Source: Adiantum capillus-veneris
Taxonomy: Eukaryota; Streptophyta; Polypodiopsida; Polypodiales; Pteridaceae
Assembly (NCBI GenBank): GCA_014529385.2
Contig: CM043969.1
Location: 35,289,446-35,353,445 of the forward strand
DNA length: 64,000 bases
Direction: 5' to 3'
Shown: positions 23,259-35,400 of the stretch, piece after piece
Position numbering within the stretch: the first letter of the stretch is position 1
Layout: every line of letters begins with the position of its first letter
Position numbers and translations under genes: made by a program
The notes under the pieces: model-generated
Databases searched by the model: none
What the model saw: only the letters and a program-made list of their open reading frames with translations
Told to the model about the DNA's origin: nothing

Positions 23259-23379
23259 GAAATAGGCACCGTGCTTCACCCCTAGGGTTTATCTTCTGCT
23301 TGCGATGGTTCGATAGAGACAACACAGGCTTCTCAACACTCTACCATCGTGCAGACAATTCTCAACACCTTGGGGGTTT
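22060..23379. other. Low-complexity spacer with several simple repeats
   Basis: Contains a C-rich run (22348-22371), an AC microsatellite (about 22787-22820), four imperfect 40-45 bp units around GGTTGCTTTGC (22893-23010), TTAGATAGATA repeats (23025-23090), a GA run (23206-23258) and a duplicated 50-bp piece ending CTTCACCCCTAGGGTT (about 23146-23180 and 23259-23290). No gene is supported. Confidence 0.7.
22400..22440 (-). repeat. CACTA-2 5' subterminal motif pair
   Basis: ACGGTAATAA and GCGGTAATAA lie about 350 bp upstream of the first TNP2 exon. On the minus strand they read TTACCGC, the same motif and orientation as in CACTA-1. No terminal TAGTG is seen nearby. Confidence 0.55.
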
Positions 23380-24010
23380 GACACAACCCGGATTCAAGTC
23401 AAGGAGGTCTTTCTTTGCTGTGTTTATATGGATGTTCCTATTCTTCCACTGGATTTTAGGGTTAATCCCAGGGATGAGGTCCAAAGTCTGTTTCGAGAAT
23501 GTCTGGATAGCACCCTTGATTTTGATGCGTCTGTTTTGTCTGACATTCTTAAGGAGTCTATAACTAATGATCCTCTAATTAAAGGCGACCATAAAGTCAC
23601 TCTTGATTCCCACATTATTTGGTAGCAGATTTTAGTATTTAAATCCAGAGCTGTGGTGCTTTTCTTCACTGGCAGACTACCGCAAATCAATGACATTGGG
23701 CAGGAAATTGATAAAGGGTTTGGAGAGAATGTAAAAATATTTTATGCTGGTCAAGGATTGATTGAAGCGTTGTTTCTAAAACAGGAAGATTGAATTTCCT
23801 TTTTGACCCAACCTACTATAATTCTGTTTGGTCAAGTGGTACATGTGTTTGAATGGAAGCCCATAAATATGATCAAGGATGCTGTGCTGTTTCAATGTCA
23901 CGTCTGGGTTGAGTACATTGACTTGTCCTCATTTCTTTGGCCTTGTATTAAGGAACTGACATCTACCTTGGACCAAGTCCTTTATGCCCCAACCATTAAT
24001 TCACCCAATG
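23380..24010 (+). pseudogene. DUF4283-like ORF1 fragment
   Basis: One continuous frame reads MDVPILPLDFRVNP, then AVVLFFTGRLPQINDI, then VVHVFEWKPINM ... CHVWVEYIDL. The order and spacing fit the DUF4283 domain, whose hallmarks are a G-R-x-P turn, a W-x-P strand and a VWV strand. It is interrupted by TAG at 23623-23625 and TGA at 23791-23793, and it runs into a GA microsatellite at 24010. A detached later piece may be 24425-24548. By family it is probably the gag-like ORF1 of a LINE. No endonuclease or reverse transcriptase is seen. Confidence 0.5.
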
Positions 24011-24016
24011 GAGAGA

Positions 24017-24095
<79 letters not shown>

Positions 24096-24430
24096 AGAGA
24101 GGGAGAGAAATGTTAGATAGATAGAGAGAAATGGATAGAGAGGGAGAGAAATGTTAGATAGAGAGAGAGAAATAGATAAAGAGAGTGAGAGAGAATTAAT
24201 GAGAGGGAGATAAATGGAGAGAGAGAGAGATAAAGAAAGAGAGAGAGATAGAGAGAGACAGAAAGAGAAAGAGAGAGAGAGAGATAGAGAGACAAAAAGA
24301 GATAGAGATAGAGATAGAGAAAAAGGGAAAGAGAGGGGTAGGGAGAGAGAGAAAGAGGGAGAGAAAGAGATAGAGATAGAGAAAGAGGGAAAGAGAGGGG
24401 CAGAGAGAGCAAGAAAGAGACAGAAAGATC
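24010..24430. repeat. (GA)n microsatellite and degenerate purine tract
   Basis: A pure GA run at 24010-24091 is followed by AGAGATAGAG-type variants. Minus-strand frames of Leu/Ser are repeat artefacts. Confidence 0.95.
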
Positions 24431-24609
24431 CAAGAAGAGACTTCAGGAACAAGGTTATGTTTGATCACATTGTGCTTTTTGGTAGCTCATTTCCTGTGGA
24501 TCTTATCAAACTCACGATGATGGAAGACATTGTGGCACTGAAAAGGTAGGACCTCAAACAGAGGTGTCTCATGATACTACACAAAATGTAAATATGTAAC
24601 AAAAGGCTT

Positions 24610-25937
<1,328 letters not shown>

Positions 25938-25960
<23 letters not shown>

Positions 25961-26295
25961 TACCTGAGCAAACAACACCAAGATTACCTTCAAGGCGAGG
26001 ACGCTTTGTTAAACAAAGTGATTGCTTTACATGGAGGTGCAGTCATGACTCTGGGATGGAGCTTCCGCTTCGTAGTTCAACTGCACGACCAAGAAGGGGA
26101 GAGCGAGAGGAAAAGGGAGAGAGAGGAAAATTGGGCTACAAAGGGATACTTGAGCAAATAGAACCAAGATTACCTTCAAGGCAAGGACACTTTGTTGAAC
26201 AAAGTGCTTGCTTTACATGGAGGCGCAGACATGACTCTAGGATGGAGCTTCCGCTTTGTAGTTCAATTGCACGACCAAGAAGGGGAGAGCGAGAG

Positions 26296-26301
<6 letters not shown>
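25938..26301 (+). repeat. Two-copy tandem unit of about 186 bp, in-frame
   Basis: Two copies begin near 25938 and 26124. Both encode, in the same frame, a segment containing LLNKVIALHGG or MLNKVLALHGG followed by LGWSFRFVVQLHDQEG. One TAG separates them. The coding-like conservation between the copies (several third-position changes) suggests a former exon. I do not recognise the protein. Confidence 0.7.

Positions 26302-26368
<67 letters not shown>
26296..26368. repeat. (GA)n microsatellite
   Basis: A pure GA run closing the purine-rich region. Confidence 0.95.
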
Positions 26369-26370
<2 letters not shown>

Positions 26371-26410
26371 CAGTGAGAGAAATAGAATTACTTATTGCAT
26401 TACATTAGAA

Positions 26411-27168
26411 TTGTAATGTTCGGATCAATTGATCACTTAGACGTTGAATCTAGGTGCAGCCAACACAAAACGATGGCTACATTTACAACCTTAAGATATA
26501 TATGTGTGTACATATATATCTGTTTATGTATGTATGTAGGAACTAAGTACGGGAGCATAGCACCCGAAGGTTAGAAGCTTCCTCTTAGGTATAGTCCTTT
26601 TTTAATCGGGATGTTGCAGTCATTGACACACTCATACATGGATTACCGCAATGTACCTTTGGTTTTACCACGGTTGAGACTGCGATGATATCTAAATAGG
26701 TGCAGTTGACCTTTGGCACTACTAGCCTCTGCTTAGGTCTACTAGTATGTATATGTATCTATGTGTTTGTGTGCTAATATATATATCCTATGGGAGAGAA
26801 TTGTAATGTTACAATCAATTGATCACTTAGACGTTGAATCTAGGTACAGCCAACACAAAATGAGGCTACATTTACAACCATAACATATATATGTGTATAC
26901 ATATATATTTATTTATGCATGTATGTAGGCACTAAGTACGGGAGCATAGCATCTGAAGGTTAGACGCTTCCTCTTGGGTATAGTCCTTTTTTAATCGTGG
27001 CATTGCAGTCATTGATCCACTCATGCATGGATTACCACAATGTACCTTTGGTTTTACCACGGTTGAGACTACGATGATATCTAAAGAGGTGTAGTTGACC
27101 TTTGGCACTACTAGCCTCTACTTAGGTCTACTAGTATGTATATGTATTTACGTGTTTGTGTGCTAATA
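26411..27168. repeat. Two-copy tandem duplication, period 390 bp
   Basis: TTGTAATGTT plus TTGATCACTTAGACGTTGAA at 26411 recurs at 26801, and the similarity continues through GTGTTTGTGTGCTAATAT. It is non-coding, with dispersed ATATATGTG stretches. It lies directly upstream of the CACTA-3 gene remnant. Confidence 0.95.
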
Positions 27169-28695
27169 TGCTTGTGTACGTATTTATAGATGAGTGAGTA
27201 GGGTGGAAGGCTTAATCTCATATTGCTCTTTGTAATGTAGATGTCAGAAGAGAGACCAACTCGTGAGGAGCAGCCATCTGGCTCTTCTTTTGGTTTGTTC
27301 ACATCTCAGGTGGGGCCCCACCAGGGGTGGACATTGCCTCCAGTGGACGCGAGTCTTGAGTCGGTGACAACAAGCAAAGAAATAAATAATGTTTCTATGT
27401 AGTTAACCCTAAACCATGAGTGTCACAAGGTTTTTTTTTGTTATTTCCAAGCATGGCCATCCTACACCTACCCTTCTCAGATTTCTCCACCGGTGGTAGA
27501 TCCTGACTTACAACGGGCTATCTCTTTATGAGAGAAATACCTCTGTTCGATAGAGAATTTGTTTGGCCACTACACTCCACAAAAGCTTCCCACCTACGGC
27601 ATCTCTCCGCAGACTACACCATGGGGGATTTAGGGAGGGACTCCTTACCTACAAAGCCTCGCACCGACAACACCTTCCTCTACTCTCCCTTCCTATCATC
27701 CTACTCATATTCCATCGTAGGGTCCTACTCCCCTTGCATCACAGGGTACTACTCCCATGGCATCACATGGTCCTATGCCACTCCATTCCACTCCAGCTCC
27801 TCGAGAACATTGTTGATGGACTTCCTCTGGTAGCACTCGTCGACGCTCCTCTTAGCGCAGCGAGCGCCATGAGAGACGAAGCGGCGGTGGTGGATCTTGT
27901 GGTTTCATATGTTTTGGTAGTGGCAGGGGAACGGAGTCCCCACTTTCATAGCATGCCATCCCTGACGTAGAGAACGAGGATACTCACGCACCCGTGCCAG
28001 ACACGCATGGGTGCTACTACAGAGTTAAATATGGTGGGAAGGTGGAATTCGGCACAGCAGAGGGCAAGCATTTCAAGGCCATCTAGAAATTCTTATCTAA
28101 TCAACATATAAGAATTGTGTTTTATAAAGTTTAGAGACCAACTTCTTGATCATGCACGGTACATTGAGGATGCTTTGTTAGCTAGATTTCCAAACGCCCC
28201 CAATCAACGTTTTTCACAACAATGGTTGGAGGGCTACATAAAGACATTTCTAAAAAACAAGCAGTCCAGTGTGTGCGGCGCGCAACAACCAACTAGGTCA
28301 GAGATCCAGACAGGAGTTACCGTGGTGGCAACATGGTAGACGTGGACTAGGAGTGGGAAATTCAAGAGAAGAGCGATTAAGCTGCGGCAGGCTCATCATA
28401 CAGAAAACAACGCGAGGCTCGCACAAGACAAATCCCATACACTATGGCTCAGGAGGCAAGGGAGCTTGGAAGAATAAATCTGTAAGATTACTTGAATTAT
28501 AACGTCGATCGGTGATTATAAAGATTGTAGTTGATGATTTGGTATTGTTATTGCTAACTTAGGAAAATGTCACTCTCTCTTGATCAACCAGAGAGATGGT
28601 CAAGTATCTGGAGCGACATACAAAATTTGATACTTGGAGATGGTTGCTTGAAAACAACCACATCTCTCGCGAGCAATTCGACTCGGCGGTTATAG

Positions 28696-28981
28696 GGTGA
28701 AAGCATGTTAACCTGTCGCACTTTTTGTGCTAGTTAGTAGTTTCAAGTTAGCACATCTTCAAAAAGTTGGGCGTCCGGTAAATTTTTTACAAATAATATC
28801 AAAATTTGTCGGAGGTTGTACATTTGGATTCCTTGTTTGAAGTGCTTTCTATTGATATATCATATGTCATATATCTTAGAGATGTAGCTCAAGTTATTGT
28901 ACTAGTTAGCATATGTCAAAATTGTGCTAGTTAGCATTGTCCGGGACATGAAAACGCATGACAGGTTAACATGCTTTCACC
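28696..28981. mobile_element. MITE with 22-bp perfect terminal inverted repeats
   Basis: The left end (28696-28717) and right end (28960-28981) are exact reverse complements starting GGTGAAAGCATGTTAACC. The 286-bp element contains three TGCTAGTTAG-type direct repeats and no coding. It interrupts the reading frame of the CACTA-3 exon (after EQFDSAVIG), so it inserted later. A clear target duplication is not visible. Confidence 0.85.
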
Positions 28982-29335
28982 TTGGACCACTACAAGTGGT
29001 AAGTTTAAATAAGTAATTTTGTATCAATTGTTTTGAGTTGTGGATAATTGTTTAATTTGGTTTGGGTTTATGTAGAGTCAAAGTGATCCAACATACGTCC
29101 CCTTGGACGATGACGAGATAGAGAAGGATTATATAGAAAAATATTTTGTCAAAACTTTCATAAAGTCCCAATGTGACACAATGTATATACAAGTATTTAC
29201 TTTTTATTGTAACTTTTTTAAATAGTTGATCTTCTACATTTTTAATTGTCAAGGAAAAGTAAATTCAATTTCAGTTCTTTGGTATTTTTATAATCTTCCA
29301 AAAAAAAAATTATGTTTCATTGTTTTATGATGGTA

Positions 29336-29400
29336 AAAAATAAAGGTGCTCATTTGGGCCACCCAAATTTAGGGTGGCCCAAATGAGCACCTTTATTTTT
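29336..29400. repeat. Perfect palindrome, 29-bp arms, 7-nt loop
   Basis: The arm starting AAAAATAAAGGTGCTCATTT is followed by AAATTTA and then its exact reverse complement. This could be a fold-back element, two abutting MITE ends, or a hairpin RNA site. Confidence 0.95.
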
Positions 29401-29617
29401 GAATTGGCGTGTAGCGGCAATAAGCGCGATAATAACAACAGCAAAGGTCACAGTAATAGCAGCGGGTATATTTCCGCGTCTATTATTGAGTTTATTGCTG
29501 AGAAACCACTACCGCGTTCATAGCCGTGGTTATTGCCGCCCCCACAAATTTTTCTCTCCTTTTTCCTTTGTTTTTCCACGGCAATGTCAGTGATTATAGA
29601 CAACTCCTCTTATAGTG

Positions 29618-30359
29618 TAGGTAAATATGAAGGGAGCAAGTTTAAAAAATAATAATTTTCAAATTTTCAACGCGCATACCGACGTTCATACAGGCGCGTA
29701 TACTGATGCCGGTACAACGCATATACTGGCATTTCTACCGATGGACTCTGCAAAAACAGAATTGTGGGTCTTTCCTATGCATTTCCCTCCTTTCTTATTT
29801 TCATGTCTTGCCCTCCTCCTCCTCACGTGATGCAAATCTGCTGCCTCATAACTTGCCGGAGGTAGATTTTCACTCGTAGGGTACTCCCCATCAACAAGGT
29901 GAGCTTCTTTTCAAGTTTCCTTGTAGATTTGTGCACTTTTAGTGTATGTGTGTATAACACAGCGCATGTGTGTGTATGTGTGTGTGTTTTTGCAGGTTTT
30001 AGAGTATTTTTTCAACTGTTCTTGCTCAAATGGGCCGCATGTGAGTGCTCTAACATTCTTTTTTGTTGCATACACACAGATTCACATAAAATTGCATGCA
30101 ACTAAATAAAAATGCACATTAAACAATATAAACACACTATATATGACGCACACACATATTTTTCAATTTGACAAAAATAAAATGTTAGTTTATAAGTAAT
30201 ATTAATTAAAAATCATCATTAGCTAAGAAAGATGACTACATTTTATCATTAAAGAAAGATTTACTTTGATTTTTGTTTTTATAATTAGTTTTGTTTTTTT
30301 TGTGTAAATAAATTTAAATTTTTAAAAAATATTTTGTTATTTTTGTAATTATGACTTAT
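29618..30359. other. AT-rich sequence without recognised features
   Basis: Contains a weak TG-rich stretch (29942-29990) and long A/T runs (30120-30350). No gene or element ends are supported. Confidence 0.6.
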
Positions 30360-30745
30360 CGTAGGCTACTCGCTTAATTAGGTATAGTCCTTTAACACTA
30401 ATCATTAAGTAATAAGTGGTTTCATCGCTTACGACTGGTCCACAATTAGATTGATGACAATTAACTGCTTAATTAGAGCGTGTAGCTGCTTACGTATTGA
30501 ATCGTTTACCCGAGCTCGCTTAGTCTTACACACGGCTTACACACGGCTTGGCTAGTTTTGTTATTTAGTCACTTAGCGACTTAGAGCTAGTCGTGTAGGT
30601 TTAATTGGTATTCAAACAGTTTATTAGGGCTTGTCGCTTATTGGTAACCGCTTTGGTATTTAGTCACTTACCACTCAGGATGGACTACTCAATATTTAGG
30701 CCATTGAAGGCTACACGCTTAGGGCTAGCCACTTAGTGTTAGCCG
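30360..30745. repeat. Dispersed CTTA-motif region
   Basis: CTTA preceded by G, A or C (CGCTTA, GGCTTA, CACTTA, GACTTA) recurs more than fifteen times at irregular spacing in under 400 bp, with TAGTC/TAGCC partners. It may be a degenerate minisatellite. Confidence 0.5.
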
Positions 30746-30769
30746 CAAAAGAACTTTGACAAACGAAGT

Positions 30770-31720
30770 AAACTAACGCAACTAGACTTCAATAGCGTAC
30801 ATAGACTACAAAAACACAAAAAGATTTTAGATACAGACTTATGTCAAATCCTAATATATAGGCATTGACCAATAAGATTAGATTATTACCCAGTGGTCCT
30901 GATCTCCATGTACCTCTAGACCGATGTGTGCGGAGATTGGGCATCGCTTATAGAGAATGTGAGGCTGTTAGAGATAGCTGCAAATGATAGAAAAATCGCA
31001 AACGGACTGCAGAAATGCAACAGTCTTAAGAAGTGACTTATGTACTTCAAAAACGCAATCAGACTTCAACAAACAAAGTCAAATAATGCAATAATACTTC
31101 AATAGTACACACAGACTTCAAAAACCCTAATACATTGATTAATAAAAACGAGATTATTACCCTGTGGTCCTGATCTCCATGCACCTCTAGACCGAGGTGT
31201 GTGGGGATTCGGTATGGCTAGAGAATGTGAGGTTGTTAGAGCTAGCAGCAAACGATAGGAAAAATACAAACAGACTTGAAAAAATTCAAATTCTTCAAAA
31301 AGGACGCAATCGAACTTCAATAGTGCACATAGACTTAAAAAATCCTAATATATAGTCATTGACCAGAAAGACAAGATTATTACCCTGTCGTCTTGATTCG
31401 CATGTATCTCTAGACTGAGGTGTGTGGAGATCGGGCATGGTTAGAGAATGTGAGGTTGTTAGAGCTAGCAACAAATAGTAGAAAAATCGCAAGCGAATTT
31501 CAGAAACGCAAAAGTCTTTAGAAATGACTTGTGTACTTCAAAAACGCAAACGGACGTTGACAAACGAAGTAAAATAAAACAAACGGACTTCAATAGAGCA
31601 CACAAACTTCAAAAGCCCTAATATATAGTCATTGACAAATAAAGACGAGATTATTATCTTGTGATCCTGATCTTAGTGCACCTCTAGACCTAGGTGTGCA
31701 GAGATCAGGCATGGATTGAC
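30770..31720. repeat. Four-copy tandem array
   Basis: The anchor GATTATTA occurs at 30881, 31152, 31375 and 31649, each followed by a TCCTGATCT-like block and ACCTCTAGACC. Spacings are 271, 223 and 274 bp, so the second-to-third interval has lost about 50 bp. It is non-coding. Confidence 0.9.
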
Positions 31721-31955
31721 TTTCCAACTGGGTAGTGGTTAGATGCGAAAATATCAGAGGCAAAGAGAAATGGAGTGTTGATTACTAAAGAGGAAGAGGA
31801 GATGTCAAGGGGTTGCGATTGGCATGTAAATTTTCACATTTCCTTTTTGAGCTCCACATGATCACATTACTTTATAACTTTAAGTTTGTTTCAATTTTGT
31901 GGCTGAATATCACAAATATGGAGCTTTGTGATTGCATGGGAGACACTTTAGAAAA

Positions 31956-31962
<7 letters not shown>

Positions 31963-32017
<55 letters not shown>
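31963..32017. repeat. (CT)n microsatellite
   Basis: A long CT run in the spacer between the tandem array and Copia-2. Confidence 0.95.
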
Positions 32018-32019
<2 letters not shown>

Positions 32020-32179
32020 CCTTGAACATTATGGGCTAGAGCCCGTGCGCTTTGCCCTCTGCTCGATCACCTTATCGATAGCCTCATTGTCTAATCAGAG
32101 CTAAGGCACTTGAATCCCATAAAAAAATGTCAGCGGTGTGTCGTTTTTTGACTCGCCACAACACTCACCAAGCAATTCA

Positions 32180-32397
32180 TATTGGAATTAGGGTTACAGA
32201 GAAACACACACAGCTTGGAGAAGATGAAGGAAGCTCAAGGCACACAATAGAGAATATGTTACTTAGTGTGAAATGAAAAGATAGATAGCCCTAGCGTGAT
32301 GGGCGTATATACAATGCACGGGGGGAAAAACCTCCTAAAGAGGGAAAAAATGCCCCGACGGTCCTAGTGTGTTAACACACATCACTATATGGTAACA
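32180..32397 (-). repeat. Copia-2 3' LTR (218 bp)
   Basis: Plus-strand reading begins TATTGGAATTAGGG (first TG changed to TA) and ends GGTAACA. It lies inside target duplication ATTCA. Confidence 0.93.
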
Positions 32398-32412
32398 AAT
32401 CCCCCTTGGAGT
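32398..32412 (-). promoter_or_regulatory. Copia-2 polypurine tract
   Basis: Minus-strand CCAAGGGGGATT immediately before the 3' LTR is the plus-strand DNA primer site. Confidence 0.75.
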
Positions 32413-32472
32413 GATGCAGTGAACAAGAGCTGGCACATGAGTAAAGGGAAGTACCATGCCCTGAGGACAGGA

Positions 32473-35400
32473 TCAGTCCAGAAAGGGGAGTAAGCCCAAA
32501 GCTTTGCGGAAAGCTTCAAGCTTCTCATGAGACAATGCCTTTGTGAAAAGATCTGCAAGGTTGTCCTGTGTTGGCACATAAGCCAAGCTGATCTCTCCTG
32601 CTGAGATCCTCTCCCTGACATAGTGGTAATGCACCTCAATGTGATTTGTGCGAGCATGAAAAACTAGGTTCCTCGCAGCTGCCAATGCGCTCTGACTGTC
32701 AGTGTAGATAATGTTGGCAGTGTCCTCTCCAACACCCAAATCAGCCATAAGGCGTGATCCATACACACTCAATCGTAGCTGTGAAGACTGCCCTGTACTC
32801 AGCCTCACAACTCAAAGTGGCCACAGTAGGTTGCTTCCTGCTCAACCATGATATACATGAACTGCCAAGCATGAAACAAAAACCACTTGTGGACACTCGC
32901 GTGTCAAAAAAACCAGCCCAATCTAAGTCCGAAAAAGCATGTAAGTCTGGCGGCAATGATCCCCCCTTGGGATAAAACAAGCCAAGATGTAAAGTGCCAC
33001 TAAGGTAGCAGAAAATCCTCTTGACACCCTGCCAATGCTTAGACCCTCGGCTATGCATAAATCTGCTGACCTGTGAGACTGCAAACTTAATATCTGACCT
33101 TGTGTTGCATACATAAATGAGGCAACCAACAGCAGTTTGGTAAAGAGTGACATCAGCAGGATCGCCAACATCATGTAGACTCAACTTCAAACCTGTTTCC
33201 ATGGGAGTGGCAATAGGTTTGCAATCCTCAAGTCCAAACTTACATAGCAATGTCTCTATGTAACTCTTCTGACACAAGGCAATACCACCATCACACTGCT
33301 TAAACTGAATACCCAAGTAATGATGCAACAGCCCCAAATCTTTCATCTTGAAAGTAGCATTTAAATCAGCCTTAAATTCAGCAATATGTCTCTCATTTGG
33401 TCCACTGATCAGCAAATCATCAACATAAAGAACCACGATGAGAAATACATCACCCTCACGCTTTACATACAATGTGCTTTCTGTTGGACTATTACGAAAG
33501 CCTTGTTTGACCAAATGAGTGTCAGCTTTCTCATACCAAGCACGAGGAGATTGCTTCAACCCATACAAAGCCTTGTTAGATTTGCACACTTTGTCCTCTT
33601 GTCCTTTTATGACAAAACCGCGAGGCTGCGATACATAAACTTCCTCAAATATGTCACCATTCAAGAAAGCAGTAACAATGTCTAATTGATGTACATCCCA
33701 ACCAAAATGAGCTGCCAATGCACATAGGAAACACACAGTAGTCATACGACAAGTGGGAGCAAAAGTTTCTTCATAATCTATGCCTTTTTGCTATGCATAA
33801 CCCTTTGCAACAAGTCGAGCCTTATGGCGATCAATCTCACCATCCGGCTTGCGTTTCAGCTTGTAAACCCACTTTGTACCAATGGCCTTTTTGCCAGGAG
33901 GAAAATCACATAAAGTCCATGTGTGATTTTCTATAAGTGCATCATATTTTGATTGCATGGCAGCCATCCAATTTTTTGAATTTTGTGCTTCATCAAAAGA
34001 CAGAGGCTCCTCAACATCATGTAAACTAGACATAGCCAAAGCATAAAAATTTGATGCATAAGATGCATGGCGAGAGCCTGAACGAGTACGACTAGACAAA
34101 GGTGCATCCAATTTACTGTCAGGCAAAGTGTGCACCAGCCATTTTGGCATACCTCTAGCCTGCTCATTTTCAGCCTTTTCCTCATCAAGTACATCATGTA
34201 CATCTGCATCAGTAATAGGCTGATCTAAAACATTTTCAGAAACCCCCATAGGCTGTACATTTGCCTCATTAGAACTTACATTTGTATTTCCACCACTAAA
34301 AAGAGACTACAAAGTGTCATAAATGTCCTGTGAGCTTACATTATTGTCTCTAGTACATGACAGCAAGGGCTGAAAAGAATCTTCCACAAACACTACATCC
34401 CATGAAACCAAAATACTTTTTTTTTGCGGATGATACAACCTGTAACCTTTGCTTTCAACACTATAACCAACAAAAATACATTTGACAGCCTTATCATCCA
34501 ATTTTTTGCGCTGCACTTGTGGCACCAAAGCATATGCCAAACAGCCAAAAACACGCATGTGCTCAATAGAAGGCTTTCTATCATGCCATGCTTCATATGG
34601 AGTAATAGACTGCAAAGCTTTCGTAGGACACCTGTTAAGTACATAAGTGGCACACATAATGGCCTCAAGCCAAAAAGAATGCGGCAAAGCTTGACTTTTG
34701 ACCATACATCGTGCCATTTCTGTCAGTGACCTGTTTTTCCTCTCAGCAACACCATTTTGTTGAGGTGTATAAGGCACTGTATATTGGTGTTTTATCCCAT
34801 GACTAGCCAGAAATGCATTAAACTCATGGGACATATACTCCCCCCCTCGATCTGAACGGAGGGTGCCCATAGTACATTTCGAGACATTTTCAGCCATAGT
34901 CAGAAATTGTTTGAAGCACATAAAAACTTCGGACTTTGCTTTAAGTGGAAATACCCATGCATGCCTAGAGTAATCATCAATGAAAGTCACGAAGTACAGG
35001 TAATTTCCCAAGGACGGAGTTTGCATGGGCCCACAAACATCACTATGCACAAGCTACAACCTGCATGTGGCCCAAACTGAACCATCCTTTGGAAATTTAG
35101 AACGTTGCATCTTACCCAAAATACATCCTTTACAAACATGTTGGACAGGTGCTTCAAGAGGCGGCAAAGAAGCAACCATATAAGATTTCTGCAAACGCAG
35201 CAAACTGGTAAATTTCAGATGACCAAAACGTGCATGCCAAAGTTTTGCATCTAAAATATCCCTTGAATTTGCAACAGCATTTGCAAAATTTTGTCCACAC
35301 TTGTCATACAAAGTGAGCTTATACAGCCCATAGCACAAAAGGCCAGATGCAACAATTTCATCACGAAAACTGAGATCATGAACTGTACATCTGCCATCCA

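Larger units (their letters stand above)
27241..29617 (+). mobile_element. CACTA-3 remnant with TNPA-like (Transposase_24 type) pseudogene
   Basis: An ATG at 27241 after a good acceptor starts MSEERPTREEQPSG. A Pro/Ser-rich part follows (to about 27970). Then come a block with YYRVKYGGKVEFGTA (28014-28058), HKTNPIHYGSGG (28424-28459) and MVKYLERHTKFDTWRWLLE (28593-28650), and an acidic SDPTYVPLDDDEIEKDY exon after 29072. The order resembles the plant Ptta/En-Spm Transposase_24 family, the DNA-binding partner of TNP2. Many stops and frameshifts are present. The right end is TATAGTG (29611-29617). Read inward it gives CACTATAAGAGGAG, close to the CACTA-1 end, with GCGGCAATAA-type subterminal motifs at 29400-29540. 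The left end is not found. Confidence 0.55.

Noticed and set aside
26411-27168. Reading the 390-bp pair as LTRs
   Set aside because: The copies are directly adjacent with no internal region, PBS or polypurine tract, so they are a tandem duplication.
28988-29000. CACTACAAGTGG as left end of a CACTA element ending at 29617
   Set aside because: It lies inside coding sequence of the CACTA-3 gene just after the MITE, has no matching trinucleotide duplication, and would make the element exclude its own gene.
30770-31720. CRISPR-like array
   Set aside because: Units are over 220 bp with no unique spacers. It is a plain tandem repeat in a eukaryotic context.
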